This document shows positions 21,631 through 33,002 of a stretch of 64,000 nt of DNA, in pieces. A program made the translations under genes and the position numbers. Numbering within the stretch: position 1 is the first letter of the stretch; each line of letters starts with the position of its first letter. The DNA is taken from NCBI GenBank assembly GCA_001792895.1, contig MARA01000053.1:62001-126000 (forward strand), read 5' to 3'. A model generated the notes under the pieces. That model saw only the letters and a list, made by a program, of their open reading frames with translations. It did not search any database and had not been told where the DNA came from. Source of the DNA: Lentinus brumalis (lineage: Eukaryota > Basidiomycota > Agaricomycetes > Polyporales > Polyporaceae).

Positions 21631-23269
21631 ATGATGATAGACCTGCTCGCACGGGTCACCATCAGCGAACATGACCTGATGGTCCTCGCCACCGTCCTCG
21701 GCCTCCTCGCTTCTATCGGCGCACTTACTGTGTTCTACCTGGCATACCACCTCGCGCACTTCGTCTCCGGTCTCCTCGACAACATGGTCATCTCGGTCTC
21801 TCCAGTCCTCTTCCGCATCCAGGTCGGTCGCCACGGTCTCGAGTTCACCGACGCCATGCTCTGGTCCGCACTCGGAAACGCCGGCACGCTCTATCTCCTC
21901 GACCGGCCCATCGTCCTCGACGTCATCGCATACACCTGTGTCCTCCTCCACATCTTCCAGCTCGTCAGAAGTTGTATTGGACTCTGTGCACAGGTAAGCC
22001 TTGTTCCCAAAAGACATCTCGCGCATATATCGACCCAGTACATGTAGCTCTGTCCCCTTGTGAACGTGGTGTGTTGCAAAACGCTGTCAACCGCATTCAA
22101 GGTTTCGAAGACTGTCGCGAAGGTCGCACGGAGCATCGCGTACACTACTGGCTCAGCGCTCGTCCTGTGTCTGTCAGTGGTTCTTCGCTGGACGGTATTC
22201 GCAGCCCTTGTGTGCCTCACCGGAGCCGTCGAAATCACGGCAATCTACGCGACTACGATTCTCATCGATGACCTCGTCACACTCGTCCTCGCAAACCGCT
22301 ACGTCTTCCTCGAGGTCCTCACGGCCTCCTACACGCATCGGACGGCGATCGTCTCCTTCGCTCTCAAGACCATCCCTCAGCTCTTGGACCTCGTCGTCCT
22401 CTGCATCGCAAGTCAAGGTCTCTTCCTCGTCGCGCGGCAGCTCAACAAGCTCTGGCACCAAGGCTACGATGTTGAGCACTTCGGTAATTGGCTAGCCAGC
22501 AACACCATAGCAGGGTGCGAACGTACCGACCTCGCCTTTATCGCGCTCTTTGATCATGTCTACGCTGCCGCCGTCGCCGTCGTCCGGTTCTTCCTGCCTG
22601 ATCACTTCGCCGACGACACTTCCGTCGACTGGCTGGTCAACCTAAGCCCTATTCCCGCTGGCGCGTCAAACCCTGAGCCCGCCGCGTCAAACCCCGAGCT
22701 CGCCACATCAAGCAGACCCTCGCCCGCGACACCAGCCACTATCTCCTTGAAGTCAAGCACCTCTCCCTGCGTCGTTGAGGAAGTGTGCGACGTCCTGCCC
22801 GGTAACAAGGAGGTGGAGACAGAGGTTGAGGCAGTCGAGATCGAAGTGCTTGACCGCGACAGCGACGACAACTCTGAGCCCACTGACGCCCCGTCGTCGC
22901 CGCCAATCGTCTGGCGGTACCGCGCCTGGAACGATAAGGATGAGTGCGTCGAAAGCCTGCCGTATTACCACGTCGTCGATGAAGCAACGGGGAAGGATCA
23001 CTTCGAACCGGTTCCAGGTAAGCTCCCGTTCACTTCACTGGTACCTAGACGATGCTGACAGTATCCATATAGGGTTCGACCATCCCGTCTATTCCACCAT
23101 CGATGGTCGGAATCTTACCTACTCGGACGGCGGGCTGTACGTGGAGATGGGCGAGCTGCATCGAGAGGGATGGCTCAACGGGCTATGGCGACCCATCGTC
23201 CTCTTCGTCCTCGCTTTCGACACGGCGCGCATCGAAGAGGTTCAAGAGTCCGAACTCCCGGCTCCCTGA
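21631..23269 (+). CDS. Multi-pass membrane protein, unknown
   Basis: Three exons, 21631-21993, 22048-23017 and 23073-23269, splice in frame, giving about 509 residues. The first half has several hydrophobic segments, for example DLMVLATVLGLLASIGALTV, SIAYTTGSALVLCLSVVLRW, WTVFAALVCLTGAVEITAIY and TIPQLLDLVVLCIASQGLFL. After about residue 310 it becomes soluble: Pro/Ser/Ala-rich with a near-repeat (AGASNPEPAASNPELATSS), then acidic (EVETEVEAVEIEVLDRDSDD), and it ends in a compact region with YSTIDGRNLTYSDGGLYVEM. No family recognised. The start uses the first of two adjacent ATGs after the C-rich leader; no lesion. Confidence 0.65.
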
Positions 23270-23721
23270 ACACACAGCACACACAAACACGCACACGCAC
23301 ACAGACTATTGTCGAAGTCGCTCGCCAATGCTCCGCCCACTGAGCCGGTGTTCAAACACGACGCTTTGCCTGCCGGCGCCGCCACCCGGGCTTCGATGGC
23401 TTGAGCACACTGCTGCCGCCTCGAAGTCCGGCCAGCATGGAGACGCGGTCACCTGGACATGGAGTCCATGGGACGCGAGCAATGCTCGCACCGCACTTCG
23501 TGCACGCCAGCTGCTACAGCGCGCATGGTACGTCAACGTCATTTTTGTGCGCCGCATACAGCTGCTTACAATATCTTCCCTCAGGCCGGCATACAGTCAC
23601 ACCACTGGCACTTACCAGACGATTGTCCTAATCGTCTCCCGAGCGACGCCGAGCGACACATCCTACTCCCCCACCCTACTCTACTCTATACCGTCGTAGG
23701 ACGGTCATCACTAGCTAGCAT

Positions 23722-23777
23722 GGATGAGTGTGAGAGAGATATAGGATGCGCATGCTATACCTCTCTCACACTCATCC
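23722..23777. repeat. 56-bp near-perfect palindrome
   Basis: Arms 23722-23744 and 23755-23777 are 23 bp each and match as inverted repeats with one mismatch; the 10-nt centre GATGCGCATG is itself almost self-complementary. It could form a cruciform in DNA or a strong hairpin in RNA. It lies about 450 bp downstream of the membrane-protein stop. Confidence 0.8.
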
Positions 23778-24206
23778 TTCCTTCTCACTCATCATTCTCT
23801 CTCTTTGTTTCCTCTCGTACTGTACAGCACTTGACTTCGCCTCGGGACTCGGGCTTGGATACGCACTACACTTACTAGACATGGCACTCGGACTCGGACT
23901 CGGACTGGCATAGCGATTCGGTATATCTCGTATCTCTCCATCATCTCTCCCTGTATATTCCTTTGGTTCCCTCATCGCATACTATACCTCTCTCATACTC
24001 ATCCTCTCTCTCTTTCTTCCCTCCCGTACTGTACAGCACTTGGGACATTCGCCTCGGGACTCGCGTTTGGATATGTACTACTAGATCTCACACTCGGACT
24101 CGGACTCGGACTGGCATTATGCATAGCGATTCGGTATTGACTTCATCTTCATATATCTCCATCATCTCTCCCTGTATCTTCCTGGTCCCCTCATGTATCG
24201 TAGCTT
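23755..24206 (+). repeat. Diverged tandem duplication, about 226 bp per copy
   Basis: Both copies begin CTATACCTCTCTCA (23755 and 23981) and share in order CTCATCC, CGTACTGTACAGCACTTG, TCGCCTCGGGACTCG, ACTCGGACTCGGACTCGG, CATAGCGATTCGGTAT and CCATCATCTCTCCCTGTAT. Substitutions and indels between copies show it is old. The left arm of the nearby palindrome is present only once. Confidence 0.75.
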
Positions 24207-24306
24207 ATTTTCCTTCTATCTATTTCCCGTCTATCCTCTCCCGGCGGGCACCTTCTTGCCGCATGTGGTCTCAGAAAGGTCGGTCTGCTACTTACTACCT
24301 CCGAGC

Positions 24307-24355
24307 GCAACCCGCAACCCGCAACCCGCAACCCGCAACCCGCAACCCGCAACCC
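24307..24355 (+). repeat. Minisatellite (GCAACCC)x7
   Basis: Seven perfect head-to-tail copies of GCAACCC, ending 35 bp before the GST start codon, so inside its promoter or 5' UTR. Perfect repeats of this type are length-variable and could tune expression or be miscounted in assembly. Confidence 0.9.
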
Positions 24356-24389
24356 GCCCTCAGCACCGTCGACGATTGCCCGAGGAGCC

Positions 24390-25297
24390 ATGTCTCAGAC
24401 GAAGAAGATCACATTTTACACGTTCCCGGTGCGTGGCAAGTTGTGATCGTTCGTCGGCACAATGAGCATTATAGCGTGCTCACCTCTAGTTCAGTACTCC
24501 CCGTATGCCCACCGGGTGCATATCGCGCTCGAAGAGGCGGAGGCCGCGTACATCCCGTACGTCGTGAACTTGGCTGACAAGCCGGCGTGGTACACCGCAA
24601 AGGTGAACCCAGCAGGAAAGGTACGGCCCTGGTAGCGCTGCGCACAGTGGACAGGATCACTCTGACTCACCGCACGCTTTCCCTTAACAGATTCCATCGC
24701 TAGCATACGGAGGACCGAATTCGGCACCCGAAGACCCCTCGCCAGAGAACGAAGTGATCGCAGAGTCGCTCATCATCCTCAAGTTCATCGCAGACCTGTT
24801 TCCCGAGTCGCCTTCTCTCCCCCACGACCCTGTGCGCCGCGCCAAAACACGTTTCTTCATCGCGACCTTCGAGTCCATCTTCATAGACGCATTCGATCAC
24901 GTCTTCTACGGCGGCGAGTCCGCGGACAAGCTCGCGAGCGCACTTGAGCACATACAGAAACTGCTCCCAGACACTGGCCCGTTCGCAGTGGGAGAGTGGT
25001 CCATCGCTGATGCTGCGGCCGCGCCGTTCCTCGCGAGGACATGGATGCTGCTGGAGCACGATATCGGGAAGTACCCGCGTGGGGAGGGGAAGTCGACGCT
25101 GGAGGTCCTGCGCGGTCCGAAGTTCGCTCGGATCGCGAAGTATCTTGAGGACATCAAACGTCGGGCGAGCTTTGCTGCCACTTGGGACGAAGTAAGCCGT
25201 CCAAGTCGGAGTATTGGTGGATGAGGCTCAATCACCATGTCAGAATGTCCAACTGGCCGTCTGGGCAGCGTATCCACCAGTTCTGCGTACGCAGTGA
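24390..25297 (+). CDS. Glutathione S-transferase, omega/Ure2-like
   Basis: Four exons, 24390-24428, 24495-24620, 24691-25191 and 25244-25297, give 239 residues in frame, close to the usual GST length. The thioredoxin-like N-domain has ITFYTFPYSPYAHRVHIALE, LADKPAWYTAKVNPAGKIPS (the cis-Pro region) and ENEVIAESLIILKFIADLFP (glutathione-contacting Glu-Ser). The helical C-domain has GPFAVGEWSIADAAAAPFLA, the conserved N-capping motif, and ends VWAAYPPVLRTQ. The active-site position after the first strand reads SPYAHR; with no Cys there, a serine or another residue must act, so omega-type thiol-transferase chemistry is uncertain. Role: conjugation or reduction of toxic electrophiles, such as wood-derived phenolics. 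Confidence 0.85.
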
Positions 25298-25435
25298 ATG
25301 CTACGATGATGAGCTTATTTATGTGAAGCACGCTTCGGATGTGACGATTCTAGCAATCAAATCATCTAGCACCTCTGCCTGTCTGCAGCTTCAGCTGAAA
25401 GACAGGAACTGACATGAGACGGATGTTCGGCTCAC

Positions 25436-27780
25436 CTACAGATGCAGAGAAACTTCGAGCATCGCCACTCTCCTCAGGGCTCTCCGTCGAAGGCGACGCC
25501 TTCTCCGCTTGTCCGTCCTCTTTCCCAAGGTCCGGCTCCGCGGGTGCCGAAACCGATCCCGCAACCGTTCTCGCCTAGCGTGCTGTCTTCTTCGACGCTC
25601 CCGCCGCACTCTACGCTGAGCCCGTCGGTTCCGACGCCTTCCGTGGCGTCGTCTTCTTCGTCCCTTTGGACTCGATGGGCGGTCACGCCTTCTTCCTCGG
25701 GTTTCCCGCTTTCGTCGGCCTCTCCGCTTGCGCTTGCGAGAGCTTGTTCGTGGCCAAGCTTCTTCAAGAATCGGACGTCGCATCCCAGTGCGTCTTCTGC
25801 AGTTGGGCCTTTTAGGTCTACGCATCCGCCAGCGAGACTTCCCCGCGAGGCAATACTGTGGCATGCGGGTGAACGGTTGCGGCTGAGGTAGGTCGTACAT
25901 CGAGTCGCCGGCCCATACTTGTTCATCGACGTCTGCACAGGTGACATCAGCCAAGGATGGTCCGTTCGCGGGATGTGAACTAAGCCCCGACCCACTTTGT
26001 TCGGAAAACTTCATGCGAACTCTTGAAGCTCTATTCAGTGCCGAGAAGCATCCGAGCACTTGATGACGCCACCAGCCATGATACGCTTTACTGTCCTTGA
26101 TGTGCACCACAACACGCACCGCAAGCGTGATAAGTATGTTCTCCGAGATCCGCCCCATGTGGCTGAGGATGGCGACGAAGCTCTCCCGCGTGCGACCCAA
26201 TTCCGAGTCGCTCATTGGGAATCTCGAACGCGCCGCCGACGCTACGGCGGCGAGCTCGAGCAGACCGCGGTTCGGAGGTGACCAGGACTTCAAGTAAGCC
26301 TCAAACAACTGCAAGGCAGCCATATCCAGGCCTGGAGAAGCGGGGATGGCGAGCCGCAACACGTGCAGGTTGGGGAAGCGATGCAAGTCGATGTTCACTG
26401 CGTGGGACGCCATAAATGAGCTTGAAGGTACGCAAGGCCGTCGCGATGATCACTCACCCGGAGATTCGTCAGCGCCTTCTGCCGTTGAGGGCACGTCGAA
26501 ATGCGGCAGGTCGATGTCCAGGCAAGACAGTGATGTCCCGATGCTTGCCATCAGGATCTCCACCGCTCGCATGCCCATCTGTCGTAGCTGGAGGGGAGAG
26601 GTTAACGCTGCAAGCAACGACAATAACGACGATGTGCACGACTCACGCTCAGCCTTTCCAGCTTCTTGAAGGAGATACGTGTGCCCAGAGTTGAGACCGG
26701 CGGAGGAATACTCGGGGGAGACCATCGCACTTGTATACACACGAGTTCAGCTATGCCGGACGCTGATCGCATAGCTCTCGAGAAATCGGCGAAGGAGGGG
26801 AAGATCAACCCTTCCAGATGCAGATGTCTGAGGCTCGCAGCGAAGCCGTTGAACGAGAGCGGAAAGCGGGGGTGGATGGCTAAATGCGGGAGCATCCGAT
26901 GCTTCTCGCGCAAAGCCGCAAGTGACGGGTCAGGCGAGCGGCAGATCACTATGGAGCACACCTCTGGAAGCCTTTTGCCAACGACGAGGGGCAGAGCAGG
27001 GACCACGCTGGCGGCGGAATGATGGAGCCACCCGACGATATATAGTTTTCGCACTAGTCGGCCCACTGCGGGGACATGCGCGAGTAGGTCTGCCAGCTTG
27101 CGCAGTGTTGCGACGTCGCTGAGCTTGACGGCGTAGAAGATCAAAGACTGAGCACGGAGTCGCCACAATTGGCAGACGAGCGCACAGTTTGCCAGGGCAC
27201 GGATGGTGAGGACGTGCTCGCCGTCGTCGTAGATGTTATGAGGGTACATGGCGTCAATGATATATTCGTGGATTTCGATGGGAAGAGAGGGAGCGGCGGT
27301 TTCACGGGTGCTTGGCTGACCGAGAGGAACGAAGTCGAAATGAACGACAGAACGGGCTGCTGGATCGTCGGAGGCCAGTGTCTGAGGGGCGGCGAGGGCT
27401 CCTGCGCCCCTAGAAGACGTCTGGAGTTCGGTAGACGGGTTTTGGTCAGGGAAGGGATGGACAGGTCCGGTGTCGGGAGGATTGCTGGCCACTTCAGGAA
27501 AGGAAGCCGGTTGAGAAGGAGGAAGGTGTGCACGGCGAACCCTTCTCGGTGCTAATTCCAAAGGATCACGGAAATGGCGGACGCCAGGGGCCACATCTCC
27601 ATGGCCACTGGACGAGTCGGGTATCATGAACGGTTTGAACCGCCACGTATAACAGTGAGGCGCAAGGGAGGGCGGAGGTCGTTGAGGGCGCGGACTGTCC
27701 CTCGACGTGACATTTCCTATGTTGCCCACTGCCTCCAACGTCTCGAGAGGAGCTCCAGAGCGCGGACGCGGATTCGACAT
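25436..27780 (-). CDS. F-box-like protein, minus strand (3' end uncertain)
   Basis: Reading leftwards from ATG 27780: a Pro/Ser-rich N-terminus of about 165 residues, then an F-box-like segment LPIEIHEYIIDAMY...RALANCALVCQLWRLRAQSL, and a Leu-rich body (LADLLAHVPAVGRLVRKLYI, VVGKRLPEVCSIVICRSPDP, ASLRHLHLEGLIFPSFADFS). Introns near 26650-26590 and 26462-26425 join it to LRQMGMRAVEILMASIGTSL and then ASHAVNIDLHRFPNLHVLRL. Beyond about 25,890 the long frame turns into an Arg-rich run while the frame one base over gives an acidic tail (QRDEEDDATEGVGTDGLSVE) ending at 25474. I think the true C-terminus is in the second frame or ends earlier. Substrate unknown. Confidence 0.55.
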
Positions 27781-28717
27781 CCAATGCAGGGAGTGTACCG
27801 GAGGCGGAGGTGGACTGAGCTGCCTTGCCCCACCGTCATTCGTTTATCTACAAAGCTTTCAGCGCTATATCCGACGTAACCCAGATACAGGAAGCACGAC
27901 ATGCACATACCTGCCGGTGAAAGACCTGTGCGGTGATCACATCCATTGGGGGCCTGCAACATCTGCATGAAAATATTAGATGGTACTTGTGGCACAGCGA
28001 TGTGTTCGAGCAGTGCCCAAGAAGGTAGCTTGAGAACGAGGGCGGTGCGACTTCATCGAGGCGATCCACTCAGACCACCACGCAGCTTGCGACACCCGTG
28101 TGGAGCTGGAACAATGAATGTGAACGTAGCGGAGCACAGACCGCCTCGCATGCTCACAGCCCGGCGGACACCACTGTCATACTGAACCTGGCCGCTAAGA
28201 ACCAGGTATCCTGAGTGTTTCCCTAGACAATGACGCAGATTTCACGTACCTGTTCCAACTTCCAACCCAACCGGGGATACCCGATTACATGCACTCGAGA
28301 CCCATAAGATTGATGATGAGAGATAGTAAGATCGCGCAACAAGGGAACGGAACGTCCAGCGAGTCCATGCGCCCACTGTGCGCCAGATAGGATACGATAC
28401 GTAGAGGAGAAAAACTAGGTGTACTTGTAGAGTGATGGAAGCAGCCCCTGCCTGCCTGCCAGCCAGAGTAGATGTTTGTTGTTTGTGGTGCCTTCGTCCA
28501 CAAGCCCAACCCACGGTGCTTCGAGCGAATCGAGCGACGGTCCTGCAGCACATGTCACGAGCAAACGAATGTCTATTCCGTAAGGACTGTGGGTATCGTC
28601 ATGTGTGTTACATCGCCGTGCCGAGACCCTGCGGAGCCCATGTGAAGAGGACTGCACCCGACCGAACGTTAGCTGGGACCAGACGCAAACCAACCAACCC
28701 ACGTACGTGATTACCGC
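27781..28717. other. Intergenic stretch before the tetraspanin gene
   Basis: About 940 bp between the start of the minus-strand F-box-like gene and the stop of the minus-strand tetraspanin. It should hold the promoter of the first and the 3' UTR of the second. No gene, RNA or repeat recognised. Confidence 0.45.
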
Positions 28718-30661
28718 TCACTTGTTCGCGAGCTGGTCGTACTTGCCGTTGTACGACGACGACGTGCTGTTCGAGTACGGCATCGTCGGCATCGCGTCCA
28801 GCTGCAAATTCGACCGGGACCGCGCCATGACCTCGGACGCGACGTCGTTCCCGTACTGCTCCGCGAGTTGGCTGTAGGATCAGGCACGTCAGCCGCTACA
28901 ATTCGCCAAGCGCGTAAACGATGAGACGTACTTGGCGTAGTTGTCCATAATCACCGCCATGCTGTTCATGTTCAGACGGTACGCCTTCGGCATCATGCCC
29001 TTGCCGAACCGGTACGTGACGTGGTTCGAGCACAGCAGCGCGATGACCATGACCGCAAGCTGCGCGGGCACGAGCGCGAACGCGACCGTGTACCATCGCT
29101 CGAGGATCTCGCGCTGGAACTCGATGTACGGGCCCTTGCAGCCGGGTAGCAGGCTGCGCGCGTAGCACGTCTGGCTGACCGTCGCCTCGATGAACGGGTT
29201 GAAGTACCCGCAGCAGTGGAGCTGGTTCTGGATGCGGAGCCGGCCGTCGAGCCCGAGGTCGCGCGACCACTGCGCGTTCATCTTGCCCTCGAGGTTGAAC
29301 GTGCGCTTCTTGTACGTGATGTATCCGGGCGTGACGAGCAGCGCGAAGCACACCCAGAGCAGGAACGAGTACACGGCCAGGAACGCGCGGTTGTTCAGCA
29401 GGATCCCGGACCAGCCGATGAGCGACGTCAACACCGCGAGCCCCGCTGCGACCGTCGAGATGATGAGCTCCGTCTTGTTCCCCACCCGGATGATGTCCGC
29501 GTGCGTCCACACGTTGAAGTGGATCAGCAGGCAGGCGATCAGCCCCGCGAGCGAGTAGATCGAGAACTGTAAATGGTGTCAGTTTGCGTTCAAACACGGC
29601 TGACGGAAAACTTGTATCACTCCGCCGACTCACGAAGGCCACCGTCGCCGTAACGCAGGGCGATCTGCGATCGCTACAGACCGAGCTCGGAGCGCAGAGG
29701 AGTCGATGATGGCAACCTCGTAATGACCGAGCTCTCAGCATCGCCGGCGCACGAGCGCGCGCCTTCAGTGCACCAGTGCAACCCGTATTCAACCGCCGTT
29801 CGAGTGACCTCGATAACCATCCCAGTGGCGTTGGCTGCTGCGCCGAACAAGGGCGGTGACGCCATCAAAGATGCTCGTTGGGCGCCTACCGTGCCAGCAC
29901 ACGGAGACCGAGGGTCACCAAGGCAACTCCCCTCTGCCGTCCGCTCGTGGCAGCGACAGATGAGAAAAATGGTGATAGCGAGAGAACGACAACGCTCGCA
30001 GGCAGCTTGGCCGCGTGAAGGTAGCAGGCAAGCCGACATTCGCGTGAAGTCGAGGGGGACGTGGACGGGATCTTGGGCGTGGTGGAAGGACGATAGATAA
30101 CAAGAGACTCACCACCAGGTTGGACAGGAAGAGGACCCATTTGAAGCGGTTCCAGCGCAGACGGCCCTTGCGAGCGCCGCCGCCCTGGCCGAAGTTGACG
30201 CCGTCGTAGTCATCGTCGCCATCGCCGGGCATGCGGGACTCGTTTGCCCGGAAGGCCTCGCGGCCGCCGCCGCGCTTGGGGATGGGGATGCCGTCAGCGC
30301 CCTTGCCCTTCCTGCGCTTCATGCCGCCGGTGAGGACATGGCTGGAGAACTTGGAGGGGAGGTAGTTGACGGAGAGGGAGGTGGGCATGCCCTTGCTGTC
30401 CATGAGCGGGGTGTCGTTCTTGGGGGACATGGAGCGGAAGGAGCTGGCGCGGGAGCCGTAGGGGAGATTGGGCGGGTCGAGGCCGCTGCTGTTGTTGTTC
30501 ATGCCGGCGAGCATGTAGCGGGTCGAGGCGGCTGCGGACTGGACGGACGGCGAGTGGGAGTTGATGGAGGACGAGCGGGAGTGGCTGTCGTGGGCACCGT
30601 CGTTTCCGTAGCCGGCGTGGGGCGGGAGGAGGGCGTCGGGGGACGGGGGTGAGGGGCCCAT
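28718..30661 (-). CDS. Tetraspanin, complete copy
   Basis: Four-pass plasma-membrane organiser protein. Exons (minus strand) 30661-30113, 29566-28932 and 28871-28718 give 445 residues. Residues 1-170 are a long cytosolic Ser/Pro/Gly-rich extension with a basic patch (GGMKRRKGKG). TM1 spans KWVLFLSNLVFSIYSLAGLI, across the first splice junction. TM2 is LIISTVAAGLAVLTSLIGWS, TM3 is FLAVYSFLLWVCFALLVTPG. The large loop carries the defining CCG at 301-303 plus Cys 317 and 326, and TM4 is LVPAQLAVMVIALLCSNHVT. The tail ends YDQLANK. Intron 1 is 546 nt, much longer than the neighbours'. This is the only complete copy; everything right of 29,109 is repeated in the array, so this gene straddles the left edge. 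Confidence 0.85.
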
Positions 30662-31080
30662 GCTGGTTATGAGGAAAAGAGAGGGCGACTCACGAAGGAC
30701 TGCGCTCCATCTAGACGCCGTGGTGCATAGGCGAGAGGAGAGTTCGCGGGCGCGGCGGAGGCAGACAAGGGCGAGAGGAGGACGGGACAGCGGTAGAATA
30801 TGGCGGTGTTGGGATACGAAATGAGGCAGCGTCAGTTTCGCAACGTGCGCGGACGCTTCAAGTTTCACACGTACCGGCAGCGGTGACGGGGTTCCTCGCC
30901 CAGAGTGTCCGTGCCCAGAGCTCGTGCCAGAGTCGAGGTACGTCGACCACATCCGCTGCATCGTACACTATCGTACACAACAAGGGCACAGTTGCGAAGA
31001 TGCACACACACCCGCCATCTTTATCTTCTGTTGTATGTCGCCGGCCACGTGCGCTGCAGTACGGTACCATTTGTCTCCCT
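30662..31080 (-). promoter_or_regulatory. Upstream region of the tetraspanin gene
   Basis: The about 400 bp before the ATG is shared by all four array units (30662-31080; 41114-41550; 51565-52010; 61750-62218). It includes a pyrimidine-rich minus-strand leader, TTTTCCTCATAACCAGC directly before ATG, and splice-like GTACGT/GTGAGT sites that suggest a 5' UTR intron. Conservation in all copies, including the diverged ones, implies it was part of the original gene. No TATA box is clear. Confidence 0.4.
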
Positions 31081-33002
31081 CCGCAGTCGCTCCCTCCCCG
31101 ACGCCTCCAAGTCCGCCTCTGCCCGCTCTCCGCTCGTCTTCTGCTCGCTTCCCCTCCCAGGACACGTCTCTCGCTCCACCGCTCTCCCTCGCTCTCCCTT
31201 CCTCTTCGACGCCCACCCGCAAGACCGCGCACATCTGTCTCACACGGCAGTCCCGGTATGCACTGGTGAGTACTCCGCCGCCGCCCGTCTCTGTCCTGCC
31301 CTATTCCACTCCCTGCACGTCTTCCCGGCCCACGTTCCACCAGTCCAGCGTCGCGTTATGGCGTCCTGCAAGCATCACCGTGGTCAGTCGTGCCCTCTCG
31401 TTTCCGCACTGCACCCCGCGCCCCCACAAGTCCGCCCTCCGCTCCGCTCCCTCGTCTGCACGCTCTGAATCCGAATCGACGAGAACGCCGTCCACCATGC
31501 CATACTCCTTCGCGGCCTCTGCAAGCATCGCACGACACGCTGCGACGCGTTCTCCCCCGCGCTACGCACTCGACGTCCCCGCCACGATCGGAGTATATGC
31601 GACTTGGGTCCGGCGGAGAGCCATGCATCAAGAGAGCACGGGGCTGCAGGATCCGCGCTGTACGTCGCGCTATGTCCGACTCTCTGCGCGTTCACTGACA
31701 ATCTCGCAGCTCCCATGTCGCGGACGCGTCGTAACGCGTCGTGCAGACGCGCACTGACCTCTCCTTTGCCGTCTACGACGGTATCGCGTCTGATTCAGAC
31801 GCGTTCAGGCTTACGTTCAAGACCCGAGCTCATCGCCCGCTCCCCTCTGCAGACGAAACCCCGCCACACGGCAAGACCAGGTCTCGACACGCGAGGCACC
31901 CGGAATCACGGCGCACAACGTCCCCGCGCACCCGTGCGAAGGTGAGTACAGAATTCGTGTGCACCACACCGTCTCGACACTCTGTGTGCACCAGCGCGCA
32001 CAACGGCGATCCGATCCGAGCGCGTCCAGAAATCGCCCACCCGCGACCGCTCTCCGGCCTCGTCCCTGCCCCCCACCGTGGCGACGTCGAAGCACCGGCG
32101 CTGGACAACACGGACGAGCCCGATTCGCGTCGTCTGGGCGGCGGGACCGCGGGAGCGGACATGCGACTCCCGGCCTCGGCAGCGTGGATGCTGCGACTGC
32201 CAGCGAACACTCTACCAACCACGGACTCGAGACGCGGGCGAAATATACTCGCGAAGATGCTGCCTCTCGAGGCGTCGCTCCGTGGTCGTCCAGCGTACAC
32301 GCCGAAGCCGACGAATCCCGGAGCGTGCAAGCAGTCGCTGCGATGCTCGTGAGTACATGCGCGGTGCTCCTTCGAACCGCTTCGCTCATACTTGTTCGCT
32401 CGACAGCATGGCGACACCAGCGACATCGGCCTCATGCATCGCGCACGTGTAAAGGCTCGGGGCTCAGGGCTCGAGATGTGTACGAGGGCATACATGTAGC
32501 GTACTCACCGAATATATTTTTCACTTCTTCGTAGCTGCGCTCGGGACGGACGCGACGCGTGTAGGACTCGCAGCAGCGACCTGGTCGTACGCTGTTGAGT
32601 CCAAGTTGTAGAATGCGGGTGTGTCCGACGACGTACCTCGCGCGTGCGATTCTCGACTAGTTTATGCCAGGAGCAGACGTTGGACGCCTGCGTGGCGAAC
32701 AGTGAGTGTCTCGGACTGGGTCTCGAGCCTTTGGAAGCTTGACTAACGCACCTTCGTCTGAACAGGTTGCGCGGAGCTCCTGGACGAGTTCGATTGTTGC
32801 TAGGCAGCTGCAGCGCAGCGGTGAACTGCGATGCCGTCGACGCTGGAACGCCATCGTGAGCAGACGAACAACTCGACCACGAAGAAGTCGCTCACCGTCA
32901 CGAACACCCGACAATGCGCAACTCGCAGTACGTTGTTTGCGCCGGGACTGCCGTCGCGGCCATACGCAGTGCAGCGCAGCTCTCGGACACGATCTACGGC
33001 TA

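Larger units (their letters stand above)
23270..24389. other. Repeat-rich intergenic stretch
   Basis: It begins with a CA-rich run (23270-23305) and contains a 56-bp palindrome, a diverged tandem duplication rich in CT and CGGACT, and a 7-bp minisatellite just before the GST gene. Frames here (for example 23459-23878) are low-complexity and not supported. Confidence 0.55.

Noticed and set aside
23459..23878. 139-residue frame in the repeat-rich stretch
   Set aside because: It runs through the palindrome and CT-rich tandem repeats, so it is not plausible coding sequence.
24307..24355. Telomere-like repeat
   Set aside because: Fungal telomeres are usually TTAGGG/CCCTAA; GCAACCC does not match and the tract is internal and short.
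25436..25890. Arg-rich run at the end of the minus-strand F-box-like frame as a nucleic-acid-binding domain
   Set aside because: The overlapping frame gives a normal acidic tail; the Arg run is what CGN-rich codons produce when read one base off.
29216..29572. Plus-strand frame rich in Val/Glu/Arg (also within 38700-39431, 49155-49919, 60276-60884)
   Set aside because: It is antisense to tetraspanin exon 2; the minus strand shows the CCG motif and membrane segments, so that is the coding strand.
30338..30652. Plus-strand Gly/Val-rich frame (also at 40790, 51243, 61426)
   Set aside because: It is the antisense of tetraspanin exon 1, has no start context and exists only because the sense strand is codon-biased.
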